This document shows, piece after piece, positions 37,396 through 46,419 of a stretch of DNA of 64,000 bases (position 1 is its first letter; every line of letters begins with the position of its first letter). The notes under the pieces are model-generated. The model searched no databases, was not told the DNA's origin, and was given only the letters and a program-made list of their open reading frames with translations. Made by a program: the position numbers and the translations under genes. The stretch is from Bacteroidales bacterium (lineage in GTDB: Bacteria > Bacteroidota > Bacteroidia > Bacteroidales > UBA10428), in contig JAFGKY010000107.1 in NCBI GenBank assembly GCA_016928305.1, positions 1-64,000 of the forward strand, read 5' to 3'.

Positions 37396-38220
37396 TCAGG
37401 GAAGAATGGCCTTGATAGCGCTGTGCTGTGCCTCCAGATCCTGCCAGTCAACACTGGTCAATACAGGTTCACTGGCCTTCAGGTTATTCCATGTATTCTG
37501 GATATTCTCAAGACGGTTCTCATCGCTGGGATGTGTACTTAAAAATTCAGGGATTCCATTGCCTTCACTTGCTGCAAGAAGTTTTTCAAAAAATCCACCG
37601 ACCCCGAGCGGATTGTAATACCTTGTATCCGCAGTATAATACACCGCAAATTTGTCTGCTTCATTTTCATTGCTCCGGCTGTATGCAAGAATAGTGCCCT
37701 GCAAGGCCAGACTGGCCAATATCTGTTCGAGCTGACTCGATTCCTCACCCATGAGAATAGAAAGTAATACCGAGAAACCATATTCTTTCGTCATAGTTTC
37801 GGTTGAATGCCTCCTGTCGGTATGGGCAACTTCATGCCCCATAATCCCGGCAAGCTGTGAACCCTTATCCAGGTATTTTATCAAGCCTGTGTAAAAAAAC
37901 AGGTATCCGCCCGGAGCTGCAAAAGCATTAACAACATCGCTGTTAATAATGGTTATTTTCCAGTTGAATTCATCCCTGTACAATATTTCATCCGATTGAA
38001 GAATATCATTCAACATCGTTTCCAGGTAATTATATACTGCCGGATACTGTGATTTATTCAGAATCGGATAATCGGTAGGATTAGCAAGAACAGCTGAATC
38101 AATCTGAGAGCCAAATTCAACATCCTGGCTCACGGTAAAAAGATTCAGGTCATTGTCTTTTGAACATCCGATCGTTGCCATCATAACAATCAGGCAGTAA
38201 ACCAAAGCGTATATTTTCAT
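37396..38220 (-). CDS. M48-family zinc metalloprotease, lipoprotein
   Basis: This 274-residue protein has a lipoprotein signal with Cys19 (TIGC) and the zinc-protease motif HEVAH, with His129, Glu130 and His133. The third zinc ligand is probably Glu187 in NENEAD. This places it in the BepA/LoiP-like periplasmic M48 group that degrades or helps assemble outer-membrane proteins. Membrane anchoring through the lipid is inferred from the lipobox. It is a single gene between nadK and fabD. Substrates are unknown. Confidence 0.9.
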   Translation of the reverse strand: MKIYALVYCLIVMMATIGCSKDNDLNLFTVSQDVEFGSQIDSAVLANPTDYPILNKSQYPAVYNYLETMLNDILQSDEILYRDEFNWKITIINSDVVNAFAAPGGYLFFYTGLIKYLDKGSQLAGIMGHEVAHTDRRHSTETMTKEYGFSVLLSILMGEESSQLEQILASLALQGTILAYSRSNENEADKFAVYYTADTRYYNPLGVGGFFEKLLAASEGNGIPEFLSTHPSDENRLENIQNTWNNLKASEPVLTSVDWQDLEAQHSAIKAILP

Positions 38221-38315
38221 TTTTTGCTGTTTTTATTCCTACTAAAATTAATAAAAAAGGAATCAAAAGACAAGGGGGGTAAATGGTAAGCAGTAATCTA
38301 TTATTGGCATTAAAC

Positions 38316-38340
38316 CCACTCCTGCCCCTCCCGGGAGTGG
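38316..38340. other. GC-rich hairpin downstream of fabD
   Basis: CCACTCC (38316-38322) pairs with GGAGTGG (38334-38340). It lies about 60 nt after the fabD stop on the minus strand and has no clear T-run. It could be a terminator or a dispersed palindrome similar to that after recG. Confidence 0.35.
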
Positions 38341-38400
38341 AATTGTGAAGGCCATTGACTGCATGTCCTGTATGACCTGCACGACAACACTAAATTGTTT

Positions 38401-39282
38401 CTATATTCTCACGGATTCGGCTATCACATTCCGGTCAACCTTCTTAATAAGACCCTGAAGTACAGTGCCCGGTCCGACTTCATAAAAAGCTGTTGCCCCA
38501 TCCTTCAACATATGCTGAATGGTCTGGGTCCATCTGACCGGAGATGTCAGTTGTTTCTTAAGATTAACCATTATCTGATCCGGATCGGAAGAAGGAAGAC
38601 TAGTAACGTTCTGGTATACAGGACATAAAGGCTTTGATACGTAAAATGCATCCATTGCCTTTTCAAGCTCTTCCCTGGCGGGTTCCATCAGGGGAGAGTG
38701 AAAAGCACCACTGACTTTCAATACAAGAACACGTTTAGCGCCCAGTTTTGTCAGCTTTTCAACGGCTTTCTCAACGCCATTTACGGATCCGGATATTACA
38801 ATCTGGCCGGGGCTGTTATAGTTGGCAGGGATAACGATTTCAGGAATCTCATTGCAGGCTTTTTCCACAACCGTATCATCCAGTCCGATAACAGCCGCCA
38901 TAGTGGAAGGTTCTTTTTCGCATGCATGCTGCATGGCCTCCGCACGCTTTGAGACCAGCAGGAGTCCGTCTTCAAAAGAAAGTGCACCTGCTGCTACAAG
39001 GGCTGAAAACTCACCCAGGGAATGACCGGCTACCATGTCGGGTGAAAATTTCTCTCCAAGCACTTTTGCCAGTACTACCGAATGAAGGAAAATGGCCGGC
39101 TGCGTCACGCGTGTCTGTTTCAGGTCATCGTCCGTACCGGAAAACATAAGACCCGTGATGTTAAAGCCAAGGATCTCATTGGCTTTTTCAAATAACTGCC
39201 TGGCAACGGAATAATTGTCAAACAGATCTTTTCCCATGCCGATAAATTGCGCACCCTGACCAGGAAAAACATATGCTTTCAT
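38401..39282 (-). CDS. fabD: Malonyl-CoA:ACP transacylase
   Basis: FabD loads malonyl groups onto acyl carrier protein for fatty acid synthesis. The 293-residue protein begins with the FPGQGAQ motif and has the nucleophile Ser88 in GHSLGE. The GAFHSPLM block carries the catalytic His. It stands apart from other fab genes here. A TATTTTTG -7-type element lies about 25 nt upstream on the minus strand. Confidence 0.96.
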   Translation of the reverse strand: MKAYVFPGQGAQFIGMGKDLFDNYSVARQLFEKANEILGFNITGLMFSGTDDDLKQTRVTQPAIFLHSVVLAKVLGEKFSPDMVAGHSLGEFSALVAAGALSFEDGLLLVSKRAEAMQHACEKEPSTMAAVIGLDDTVVEKACNEIPEIVIPANYNSPGQIVISGSVNGVEKAVEKLTKLGAKRVLVLKVSGAFHSPLMEPAREELEKAMDAFYVSKPLCPVYQNVTSLPSSDPDQIMVNLKKQLTSPVRWTQTIQHMLKDGATAFYEVGPGTVLQGLIKKVDRNVIAESVRI

Positions 39283-39305
39283 GATGAAAAGGATTGGTTC
39301 AGTGG

Positions 39306-39313
39306 CAAAAATA
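39306..39313 (-). promoter_or_regulatory. Candidate -7 element for fabD
   Basis: On the minus strand TATTTTTG, an exact match to TAnnTTTG, lies 24 nt before the start codon. No clear -33 element is seen. Confidence 0.45.
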
Positions 39314-39392
39314 AATAGTTATGGGGAATAAATTCAGCAGGAGGGAAGAAAATACAGGTCAAATAAGTTAACCATTCTCAGAAAGGTCCTAC

Positions 39393-39518
39393 AGTCCACG
39401 GTCCACAGTCCATAGTCGACAGCAAATTTTCAAATCTTCAAATTTTCAAATCTTCAAATTTTCAAATCTTCCGATTTATCAATCTGTAAACTTGTAAATC
39501 TGTCAATCTGTTAACTTT
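39393..39518. repeat. Heptamer-to-octamer array ending on the ispF stop codon
   Basis: Four heptamers (agtccac, ggtccac, agtccat, agtcgac; 39393-39420) are followed by twelve 8-bp words from 39423: caaatttt and caaatctt alternating three times, then ccgattta, tcaatctg, taaacttg, taaatctg, tcaatctg, ttaacttt. The array runs over the ispF stop at 39511. The heptamers, read on the other strand, repeat the words found at 13678-13705. Confidence 0.7.
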
Positions 39519-39993
39519 TTTTATAAATCAGCGCTACTGCATAAACAGCTATACCTTCTCCGCTGCCAACAAATCCAAGGCCTTCTGTTGTTGTTGCCTT
39601 TATTGATATAGTATTGGGAGAGATCTTCATCACCTGTGCCAATTTTTCCTGCATCTGTGGAATGAAATTCAGTAACTTCGGGCGTTGCAAGCAGACCGTT
39701 GCATCTATATTCCCCGGCGTATAATTATGGGAATGCAGGATGGAGATAGTTTTCTCAAGCAGGATCAGGCTGCTGATGTCTTTATACTGTGCGGAACTAT
39801 CCGGGAAATGATACCCTATATCACGCAGGTTAGCTGCTCCCAGCAATGCATCACAAACAGCATGCACAACCACATCACCATCGGAATGAGCCAGGCAGCC
39901 TTCAGGATTTGGTATGTGAACACCTCCCAGAATGAGTTTCCGTCCGGGTACCAGCCTGTGTACATCATAACCGAAACCAATCCTGAAGTCCAT
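39511..39993 (-). CDS. ispF: 2-C-methyl-D-erythritol 2,4-cyclodiphosphate synthase
   Basis: IspF closes the cyclic diphosphate in the non-mevalonate isoprenoid pathway. The 160-residue length is normal. Metal ligands Asp10 and His12 (GYDVHR) and His44 (VVVHAVCDALLGA) are present, and the TTTEGLGF loop is intact. It follows porV by 8 nt on the minus strand, so it is probably the last gene of a porU-porV-ispF transcript. The functional link is not obvious. The gene's stop codon is embedded in an octamer array. Confidence 0.96.
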   Translation of the reverse strand: MDFRIGFGYDVHRLVPGRKLILGGVHIPNPEGCLAHSDGDVVVHAVCDALLGAANLRDIGYHFPDSSAQYKDISSLILLEKTISILHSHNYTPGNIDATVCLQRPKLLNFIPQMQEKLAQVMKISPNTISIKATTTEGLGFVGSGEGIAVYAVALIYKKS

Positions 39994-40001
39994 TGAAATC
40001 G

Positions 40002-41162
40002 CTATTTCTTTCCGAAATCCAGTCCAAGGGTGAACCGCATGGTATTGGCCAGCGGATTACTGGTCCCCGTGGTGGATATCAGGTATGAAAAATCAAGATA
40101 AAATATATTCAGCCTCATACCTACCCCTACAGCAAAATACTTCCGGTTGCCTTTGAGTTCATGTTCATGAAAATACCCGGCACGGATGGCAAACTGTTGC
40201 CGGTACCAGTATTCAAGTCCGGCAGATATCATGATCTCCCGCATTTCTTCATTAAAACCATCCGGTGCATCGTAAAATGACTGTATCCAGCTCATCGGCA
40301 GGGAGGTGGGAATAGGTTCACCATAGAGGTTACTGTCTCTGTCGTATATCGGTGGTGTGGGCACCAGTAATTTGTTGAAGTCCACGGCTGCGGTAATGGA
40401 ATTGTATTCATCCATCTGCAGTGTCATACGGGCTCCGATGCGAAGGTTAGCCGGAATAAATTGTTTATCGGCTCCCTCGGTATAGGATATTTTTGTACCC
40501 AGGTTTGAAAAGCAGACTCCCCAGGCAACTTCAGCATCGAGATCCCTGATTTCAACAGGTTTCTGGTAATATATTCCGAGATCGGCAGCAAATGAATTGC
40601 CGGGATTATATTGTTGTCCCTCTATGGTACCTCCGCCGGTAATATCTGAACGAATATAGCGCATGGTCAGTGCACCTGAAAAATGTTCGGTGAAAACGCG
40701 GGAATAGCCGACATCAAGTGATAACTCATACGGAGTATATTGTCCGCTGTACTCACCCCAGGAATCACGAAAGATAATTTCCCCCAGTGAGAAATATTTC
40801 AATGATGTGCTGACTACCTGCTTATCATCAAAACGGTAATAAAAGCTCAGGTAGCCCAGGTTAATGTCTTTAACAAGATTACGCAACCATGGAGTATAGG
40901 ATAGCGATAAACCCATCTTATGCTTTATAAAGGCATATTTTGCAGCATTCCAGTTCTGAGAATTGGCATCCGGTGTAGTTGCCACGCCCAGATCACCCAT
41001 GGCCCCACCCCTTGAGTCGGGGGCAATAGTAAGAAAAGGAACCGTTGTCTGAAGTGCATTCAATGAATTCTGCAATCCTTCAGGAAGTTTCTGAGCAATA
41101 ATTGCATTTATTGTTAATAATCCTAAACAAAAGCCTGATAAAATCTTTCTGAAAATCATCAT
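40002..41162 (-). CDS. porV: Type IX secretion outer-membrane protein PorV
   Basis: PorV (LptO) is an outer-membrane barrel that shuttles type IX cargo from the translocon to the sortase PorU. The 386-residue protein has a signal peptide (about 1-24) and the characteristic mature start with FLTIAPDSRGGAMGDLGVAT. The rest alternates strands and ends in a Phe-rich strand (FTLGLDFGKK). It is downstream of porU, as in other Bacteroidota, and has its own perfect promoter 18 nt upstream. Paired Met codons leave the exact start uncertain by one residue. Confidence 0.95.
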   Translation of the reverse strand: MMIFRKILSGFCLGLLTINAIIAQKLPEGLQNSLNALQTTVPFLTIAPDSRGGAMGDLGVATTPDANSQNWNAAKYAFIKHKMGLSLSYTPWLRNLVKDINLGYLSFYYRFDDKQVVSTSLKYFSLGEIIFRDSWGEYSGQYTPYELSLDVGYSRVFTEHFSGALTMRYIRSDITGGGTIEGQQYNPGNSFAADLGIYYQKPVEIRDLDAEVAWGVCFSNLGTKISYTEGADKQFIPANLRIGARMTLQMDEYNSITAAVDFNKLLVPTPPIYDRDSNLYGEPIPTSLPMSWIQSFYDAPDGFNEEMREIMISAGLEYWYRQQFAIRAGYFHEHELKGNRKYFAVGVGMRLNIFYLDFSYLISTTGTSNPLANTMRFTLGLDFGKK

Positions 41163-41179
41163 CTTATTTTTTGGTGCGA

Positions 41180-41210
41180 CAAAGTTAAAATATTTGATTA
41201 CAAAATCAAA
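41180..41210 (-). promoter_or_regulatory. Promoter of porV
   Basis: On the minus strand TTTG (41207-41210), 19 nt, then TAACTTTG (41180-41187). Both are exact consensus, and the start codon is 18 nt downstream. This lets porV and ispF be transcribed separately from porU. Confidence 0.7.
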
Positions 41211-41327
41211 TCGGGTAAATTTTCTTCATAGGCTATCTTTGTTAATTCATTTGAGAATACTGTTATTCGGATTATCAATAATTTAATGGTCAGGTATTAT
41301 GGGTCATAGAAATTCCTATTTTAATTA

Positions 41328-44300
41328 TCAGTAACGAAATATAAGGAGTTTCTGGAATCCAACCGACACATGGCCTGATTTATCTTCCACCCGTATACGG
41401 TAGGGATAGAATCCGTTGCCCACCGGATTTCCGCCCCGGTCTTTCAGATCCCATTCAAGGGGGGATGAATTGTATCCGCCAGCAGCAACATTTTCTTCCA
41501 GGGTTCTTATCTTTCTCCCGGATAAATCAAAAATGTCAATGGTAACATTCAGATCCGACCCGGCTTTGTTATGTTCAAACTGAAAACAGGTATAGCTTCC
41601 GGCCGGATTCGGATAATTGAATACATTTCTGAGAACAAGCTCCTCCTTATCTATCACCTCAAACTCTATGACAGCTTCGGATGGATTGTTGTAAATATCC
41701 CAGGCTCTCAGCTTTATACTATGTATGCCAACGGAAAGATCAGATAAAGGATACCGTACTGAACCGTTTTTATAGTCATCAAGATCGGCTTCATAAAAAT
41801 CATTTAAAATAACAGGTTGAGTGGCATCACCGTCAATAATGCCGACAATATCGTGGCCGATTCCGTTCCCGCATGTATTAATACCGCTTTCATCGGATAT
41901 TCGTGCATAAATATGGGGATTTCTGTCTGTGATCCCGCCGTAAACAAAATTCTCATCGTTTACATAAAGGTCAATCCGGGGTCCGATCTCATCGACATAC
42001 ATATCCAGATTTGTTCCTCCAATAATGAACTCGTTGAAATAACCGTTTGCATCGGTTACGGAATCCTGAGCATAGTAGAATATCTTTCCGTTTCCGAGGC
42101 TGTATGTGATATCCTTGGGAACAAGGAAGGAAAAAGAAAATTCGCCGTTTATAACGTTGGCCTTACCTTTATAAATAATATTATCACGTATCATAAATTC
42201 CAGGGTGGTATCCTCATTATCATTATCCAGCGTACTAACTTTCAGTGCTTTGTCATACACAGAGGGATATAGTGTTCCGTTGAATCCGGTCAGCTTATTG
42301 TTTCCGGGGTCAACCAGGTGACCTTTGATGGTTATTTCGGTAAAAGCCCTCAACGTGTCAAGGATCTGAGAGATGTGCACGCCGTTGAGCGAATCGGTAA
42401 CCACGGTATTTTCAGGAACGGCAAGCCGTATTGCGGGATCACCCAGCAAAGTAAAGTTCAGTTTATTCCGGGTTTTTGATGTTTTATTCTTGGTCAGCCT
42501 TATCACGTCTCCCAGACGGTAGTATTGTCCATCCTCATCGCGTTGAAAAACATATGTATAGAAATTCCGGTTTAATACTTCATTTTCAGTAGCATATACC
42601 AGGCGCGATGTTGAAAGCAGGGCTATGCTTCCTCCATCGGGATTAAGGAGTGAAGCTTCACCGGCTGAAGTCAACTCCTTGATATTGCCCGATACATCAT
42701 CGGCCAGGTCATCGTATCGTGAGAACTCACAGGTTGCTGTGATAAACAAAGGAAAATTCGGAGCATTTGTATAAGTGGAAAGCTGTTCGCGGGTTACCAG
42801 TTGTTCCGCGGCCAGTCCTTTTTCATTACCATGACCGGTATAGTTGAAGATCAGGACACCCTTATGCAGATTATCATAAATGGCTTTGTTCACATCGGGA
42901 TATCTTTCACCGGTTGACGAGGCTACCTGCTGATAGGCATCGGACAGTATTTTTTTGATGGCGAACTGGGGGTAATTGGTATCCACCCAGTCGGCCAGAT
43001 CATTGGCCTGTCGCATATGCAAGGTATTATCCTCATCATCAGCAACGAATAATAGTTTGTTTCTCCAGTCACGCATGTTCCCGGCCTGATTATATCCGAT
43101 TATCTTATCCACTACTCTCCGGGCTTCCGATGTATCCTTATCTTTTACCTTTACCGGTAACCTGCCTACTCCCAGATCAAGCGGAAAATTCTCCATTTTG
43201 TCTGATCCGCCTTCATCATCATCCATCAGGCCATAAAAATCATCGGACACATAAGAATCCGGATGATAGAGCGAAGCCTGTGACTGAAATGTGAGTATAT
43301 AATTAGGATTGCCGCTTGCCTGTGAAATATTATTGTGGGAACCATCGCCAAAAAGCAGCAGGTATTTGAAGGGCGAATCACCGTTTTGCCCTCGTTTGTA
43401 CAACATCCTGGCAAAATCACGGATGGCACTGACATCCGGTGCACCCGATGAAAATTCATTGTATATCTGGTTGGTTGTCGCTACAAGCACTGTAAGGTCA
43501 TCGTGTGTGCGATGAAAATCAGCCAGTCGCTCTGCCTGCTGCAGAAATTCCGGATGGGTTGCGATAAGCATTTGCGGCGTGGCAGTTCCGTGCAGGTTTT
43601 GATTGTCAATCCATCCCAAATCCTTGCCCTCCGATGTTGGTTTTGTGAAAACGGCACCGGGTAGCAGTGCAATCAATTCACGCAGGGTATCTGTGGCAAT
43701 TTTGAAACTCATTTCATTCCCAGCAAAGGAAGACTCAATGCGCGTGATATTATAAATATCCGTGACATCCCATACCTGCATACCGGCAGCAGCGCCGGAA
43801 ATTACAAACCGGCTTATGTTTCCTGTTCCCACAGAAGCAATATCCCTGAATGATAACGCATTGCCGGTCATGATAAGATTTCGTCGTGCATTCACGGTTA
43901 TATAGTCGAGCCAGCCGATATCTGCATATTCAGTTTTATTATAAGACACAGTGATATTCACCTGGTCTGAAGAAGGCGACAGGTAAAAAAAGCCATAATT
44001 CTGTGCGGCATAAGCACCCAGAAACGCACCGAGGTTAACTGCCCCTACTGAAAAAGAACCAAGAGTGCTTCCATCACTGCGGATAATAAAGTATTTTGTT
44101 GAACCCGACCGTGAAGCGGCATTTACCTTAAATCGGACAGAAGACGGCTTATCTATGTTGGCAAATACAAACGTGGTATCAAAGGTTCCCGACAGTTTGC
44201 CATCAAACCACTGCCGACCTGATTTGATGAGGTTACTCAGGTTTCTTTCGTAATAATCATAATCGTTGAATGTGGTAACGGTATGTGTCACCTCACCTGC

Positions 44301-45254
44301 AGCCTGTGATACGGTTTCGATCCTTTTTCCGGGTCCCAGGTCGGTCGTTAAAAAATAATAGGCTGCTTCTGAATAATCATTGAGCTTATGTGAAAAGAAA
44401 TCATTTACCGAGTCATATTGCCAGGATAAAACTCCTTTACCATAAAACAGGATGAAATCACCTTTATTGAAGGTACCGTCAGTACCTTTCTCCATAAAAA
44501 TGGCATTTTCCTGCAGATCATCCGGGCGCCAGTCGCTGTTCATCAACGGAAGTGTCTTACCTCCATTGCCATAGACACGGATATCTTGTGGATTTGCCAG
44601 CCCGATTTTTTCAAGATCTTCATAAGTAAGTTTGTAAATTCCGTCATTAAAAATTTTTATTTTATACCACTTGCCGGTTGCCAGAATCGATGAACTCGCA
44701 TAAGGAAGGTTTTCGGGGGCCGAAGCAATACCATGCCGTTTAAATAAGCTGATTGTAAAGCTTATTACTCTCTCATACAAACCCGTGACTTTATTTTTAC
44801 GGAGCGGCAGCAGGCTCAGCTGAACAGCAGGATTCCCCCTGTTATAAGCCATAGAGTATGTGAAATCAACATTCTCACGCAGGATTTCAAGGCTCTGCAC
44901 GCCTCTGAGTTCTTCGGGGGTGAGCTTCCTGTATTCCACGTTTTCAATCCGGATGCTGTCGACCACCGAACCGGCATCCAGGGTGATCAGCTCATAAAAA
45001 TAAGGCAAGAAAGTTGTTTCATCCGGATAGCCGGCATCTTTAAAAGACAGATAACGGATCTTCGGATCAAATGTAATGAAACTGTCCTGGTAAATAGCCC
45101 GCGGACGGCTAACTTCCCATGCAATAGAGCGGCTGTACCGGTTTACCTGCGAATATAAGGTACCTGGAAGAAACAGCAGAACAAACCATATTACAAAAGC
45201 CACCAGGTTAATGCGTGGAATGCGGATCTGCTCGTGGTCAGTGGTAAAATTCAT
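41328..45254 (-). CDS. porU: Type IX secretion sortase PorU
   Basis: PorU is a gingipain-like cysteine peptidase at the cell surface that removes C-terminal sorting signals and attaches cargo to lipopolysaccharide. The 1308-residue protein has a signal peptide (about 15-36). The catalytic dyad is visible as His808 (NYTGHGNEKG) and Cys842 (FITATCEFSR), a spacing close to that of P. gingivalis PorU. The final 80 residues (from NYPNPAGS) form a type IX C-terminal-domain-like module with DLSGRKI and a GFYPYRI strand. It is divergent from the porP-type gene, across 115 nt. Confidence 0.95.
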   Translation of the reverse strand: MNFTTDHEQIRIPRINLVAFVIWFVLLFLPGTLYSQVNRYSRSIAWEVSRPRAIYQDSFITFDPKIRYLSFKDAGYPDETTFLPYFYELITLDAGSVVDSIRIENVEYRKLTPEELRGVQSLEILRENVDFTYSMAYNRGNPAVQLSLLPLRKNKVTGLYERVISFTISLFKRHGIASAPENLPYASSSILATGKWYKIKIFNDGIYKLTYEDLEKIGLANPQDIRVYGNGGKTLPLMNSDWRPDDLQENAIFMEKGTDGTFNKGDFILFYGKGVLSWQYDSVNDFFSHKLNDYSEAAYYFLTTDLGPGKRIETVSQAAGEVTHTVTTFNDYDYYERNLSNLIKSGRQWFDGKLSGTFDTTFVFANIDKPSSVRFKVNAASRSGSTKYFIIRSDGSTLGSFSVGAVNLGAFLGAYAAQNYGFFYLSPSSDQVNITVSYNKTEYADIGWLDYITVNARRNLIMTGNALSFRDIASVGTGNISRFVISGAAAGMQVWDVTDIYNITRIESSFAGNEMSFKIATDTLRELIALLPGAVFTKPTSEGKDLGWIDNQNLHGTATPQMLIATHPEFLQQAERLADFHRTHDDLTVLVATTNQIYNEFSSGAPDVSAIRDFARMLYKRGQNGDSPFKYLLLFGDGSHNNISQASGNPNYILTFQSQASLYHPDSYVSDDFYGLMDDDEGGSDKMENFPLDLGVGRLPVKVKDKDTSEARRVVDKIIGYNQAGNMRDWRNKLLFVADDEDNTLHMRQANDLADWVDTNYPQFAIKKILSDAYQQVASSTGERYPDVNKAIYDNLHKGVLIFNYTGHGNEKGLAAEQLVTREQLSTYTNAPNFPLFITATCEFSRYDDLADDVSGNIKELTSAGEASLLNPDGGSIALLSTSRLVYATENEVLNRNFYTYVFQRDEDGQYYRLGDVIRLTKNKTSKTRNKLNFTLLGDPAIRLAVPENTVVTDSLNGVHISQILDTLRAFTEITIKGHLVDPGNNKLTGFNGTLYPSVYDKALKVSTLDNDNEDTTLEFMIRDNIIYKGKANVINGEFSFSFLVPKDITYSLGNGKIFYYAQDSVTDANGYFNEFIIGGTNLDMYVDEIGPRIDLYVNDENFVYGGITDRNPHIYARISDESGINTCGNGIGHDIVGIIDGDATQPVILNDFYEADLDDYKNGSVRYPLSDLSVGIHSIKLRAWDIYNNPSEAVIEFEVIDKEELVLRNVFNYPNPAGSYTCFQFEHNKAGSDLNVTIDIFDLSGRKIRTLEENVAAGGYNSSPLEWDLKDRGGNPVGNGFYPYRIRVEDKSGHVSVGFQKLLIFRY

Positions 45255-45291
45255 GCTTACTTATTGAAATATTCACGGACTTTAAACGTTT

Positions 45292-45299
45292 CAAAAATA
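45292..45299 (-). promoter_or_regulatory. Candidate -7 element for porU
   Basis: On the minus strand TATTTTTG lies 38 nt before the porU start. It matches TAnnTTTG; no -33 TTTG is at the usual distance. Confidence 0.4.
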
Positions 45300-45369
45300 C
45301 AATTATTGTCATATTATTGATAAACAAAAAAAGTTTATTATAGTTTTACAGACCTCATTAACCTGTAAG

Positions 45370-46341
45370 TTGAAACATTTCAGTGCATATATCTTCCTTC
45401 TGATATTGTTGTCTTGTCAGCCGGCGTACTCCCAGGACTTTCATTTTTCAGGTTTCCTGCACAACCAGGTATACCTGAATCCGTCATATGTTGCGATACC
45501 CGCCATGAATGAAGTTTCCATGACATACCGCAACCAGTGGCCGGGCATACCGGCTAATTTCGTTACGTATGGAGCTTCCTTCATACAGCCTATATCGGTC
45601 ATCAATAGCGGAACGGGATTGGTTTTTCTGCGCGATTCTGAAGGGGGTGGTGTATTCATAAGAACTTCGGCCAGCCTGTATTATGGGTATTCCTTTAAGG
45701 TCAACCGGAGACTGCAAATGTATACCGGAATTGGAGCCTCCTATGTATTCAGGCAATTCAATCCGGAAAACCTTACGTTTGCATCCGATATTTTAAATGA
45801 TCTGGGTGGATCTTATCCGCCGGTATATATTTCAGCCTATACCAGGGGTTATCCTGATTTCAGTGCCGGTTTCACCGGAAAACACAGCAACGGATTTACA
45901 CTGGGCGGGGCAGTCTTTCACGTTACACGACCAAAGGAATCATTTTCCGGAGAACGAGGCAGCCGTCTGCCTGTAAAATACTGTCTTTTTTCATCCTACA
46001 AAATGCGGGCAGGGGGCAAATATAACAGGCGGGGAGTTCTCTTCACACCAGCTTTGCTATATATACATCAGGGAAAAACGAATGAACTGTTATGGGGGAC
46101 GGCTGCTGAAATCCGTTTTATTACGGCCGGTATCTGGCTCCGGCATAATTTAAGCCTGGATTTCAGTTCATTGGTGTTATCGGCCGGAATTTTGCAAAAG
46201 AAATATACTTTTTTATACAGTTATGACGTTAATTTAACACGTGCTGACTTTTTATTAACAAAAATGGGATCACATGAAGTAACCTTTTTATACCGATTTA
46301 AGTATAAAAAGAAGAAAATTAAAGCTGTAAAATGTCCATAA
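45370..46341 (+). CDS. PorP/SprF-family type IX secretion membrane protein
   Basis: This 323-residue protein belongs to the PorP/SprF family of outer-membrane proteins that help particular type IX substrates. A signal peptide (LLILLSCQPAYSQ) is followed by the family start FHFSGFLHNQVYLNPSYVA and NQWPGIP, then barrel strands. No ATG is available upstream in frame; translation appears to begin with TTG at 45370. It is 78 nt from gldJ, in the same direction, so it may belong to that transcript. Which PorP/SprF subtype it is cannot be said. Confidence 0.9.
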   Translation: MKHFSAYIFLLILLSCQPAYSQDFHFSGFLHNQVYLNPSYVAIPAMNEVSMTYRNQWPGIPANFVTYGASFIQPISVINSGTGLVFLRDSEGGGVFIRTSASLYYGYSFKVNRRLQMYTGIGASYVFRQFNPENLTFASDILNDLGGSYPPVYISAYTRGYPDFSAGFTGKHSNGFTLGGAVFHVTRPKESFSGERGSRLPVKYCLFSSYKMRAGGKYNRRGVLFTPALLYIHQGKTNELLWGTAAEIRFITAGIWLRHNLSLDFSSLVLSAGILQKKYTFLYSYDVNLTRADFLLTKMGSHEVTFLYRFKYKKKKIKAVKCP

Positions 46342-46392
46342 AGAATAATATTTTTTCAATAATTGTTGTAAATTAGAGTTACAAATATTTAC

Positions 46393-46400
46393 TATATTTG
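46393..46400 (+). promoter_or_regulatory. Candidate -7 element for gldJ
   Basis: TATATTTG, an exact match, lies 19 nt before the gldJ start in an AT-rich stretch. No -33 TTTG is at the usual distance. Confidence 0.45.
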
Positions 46401-46419
46401 AAAACAAAAATAAAAAACC

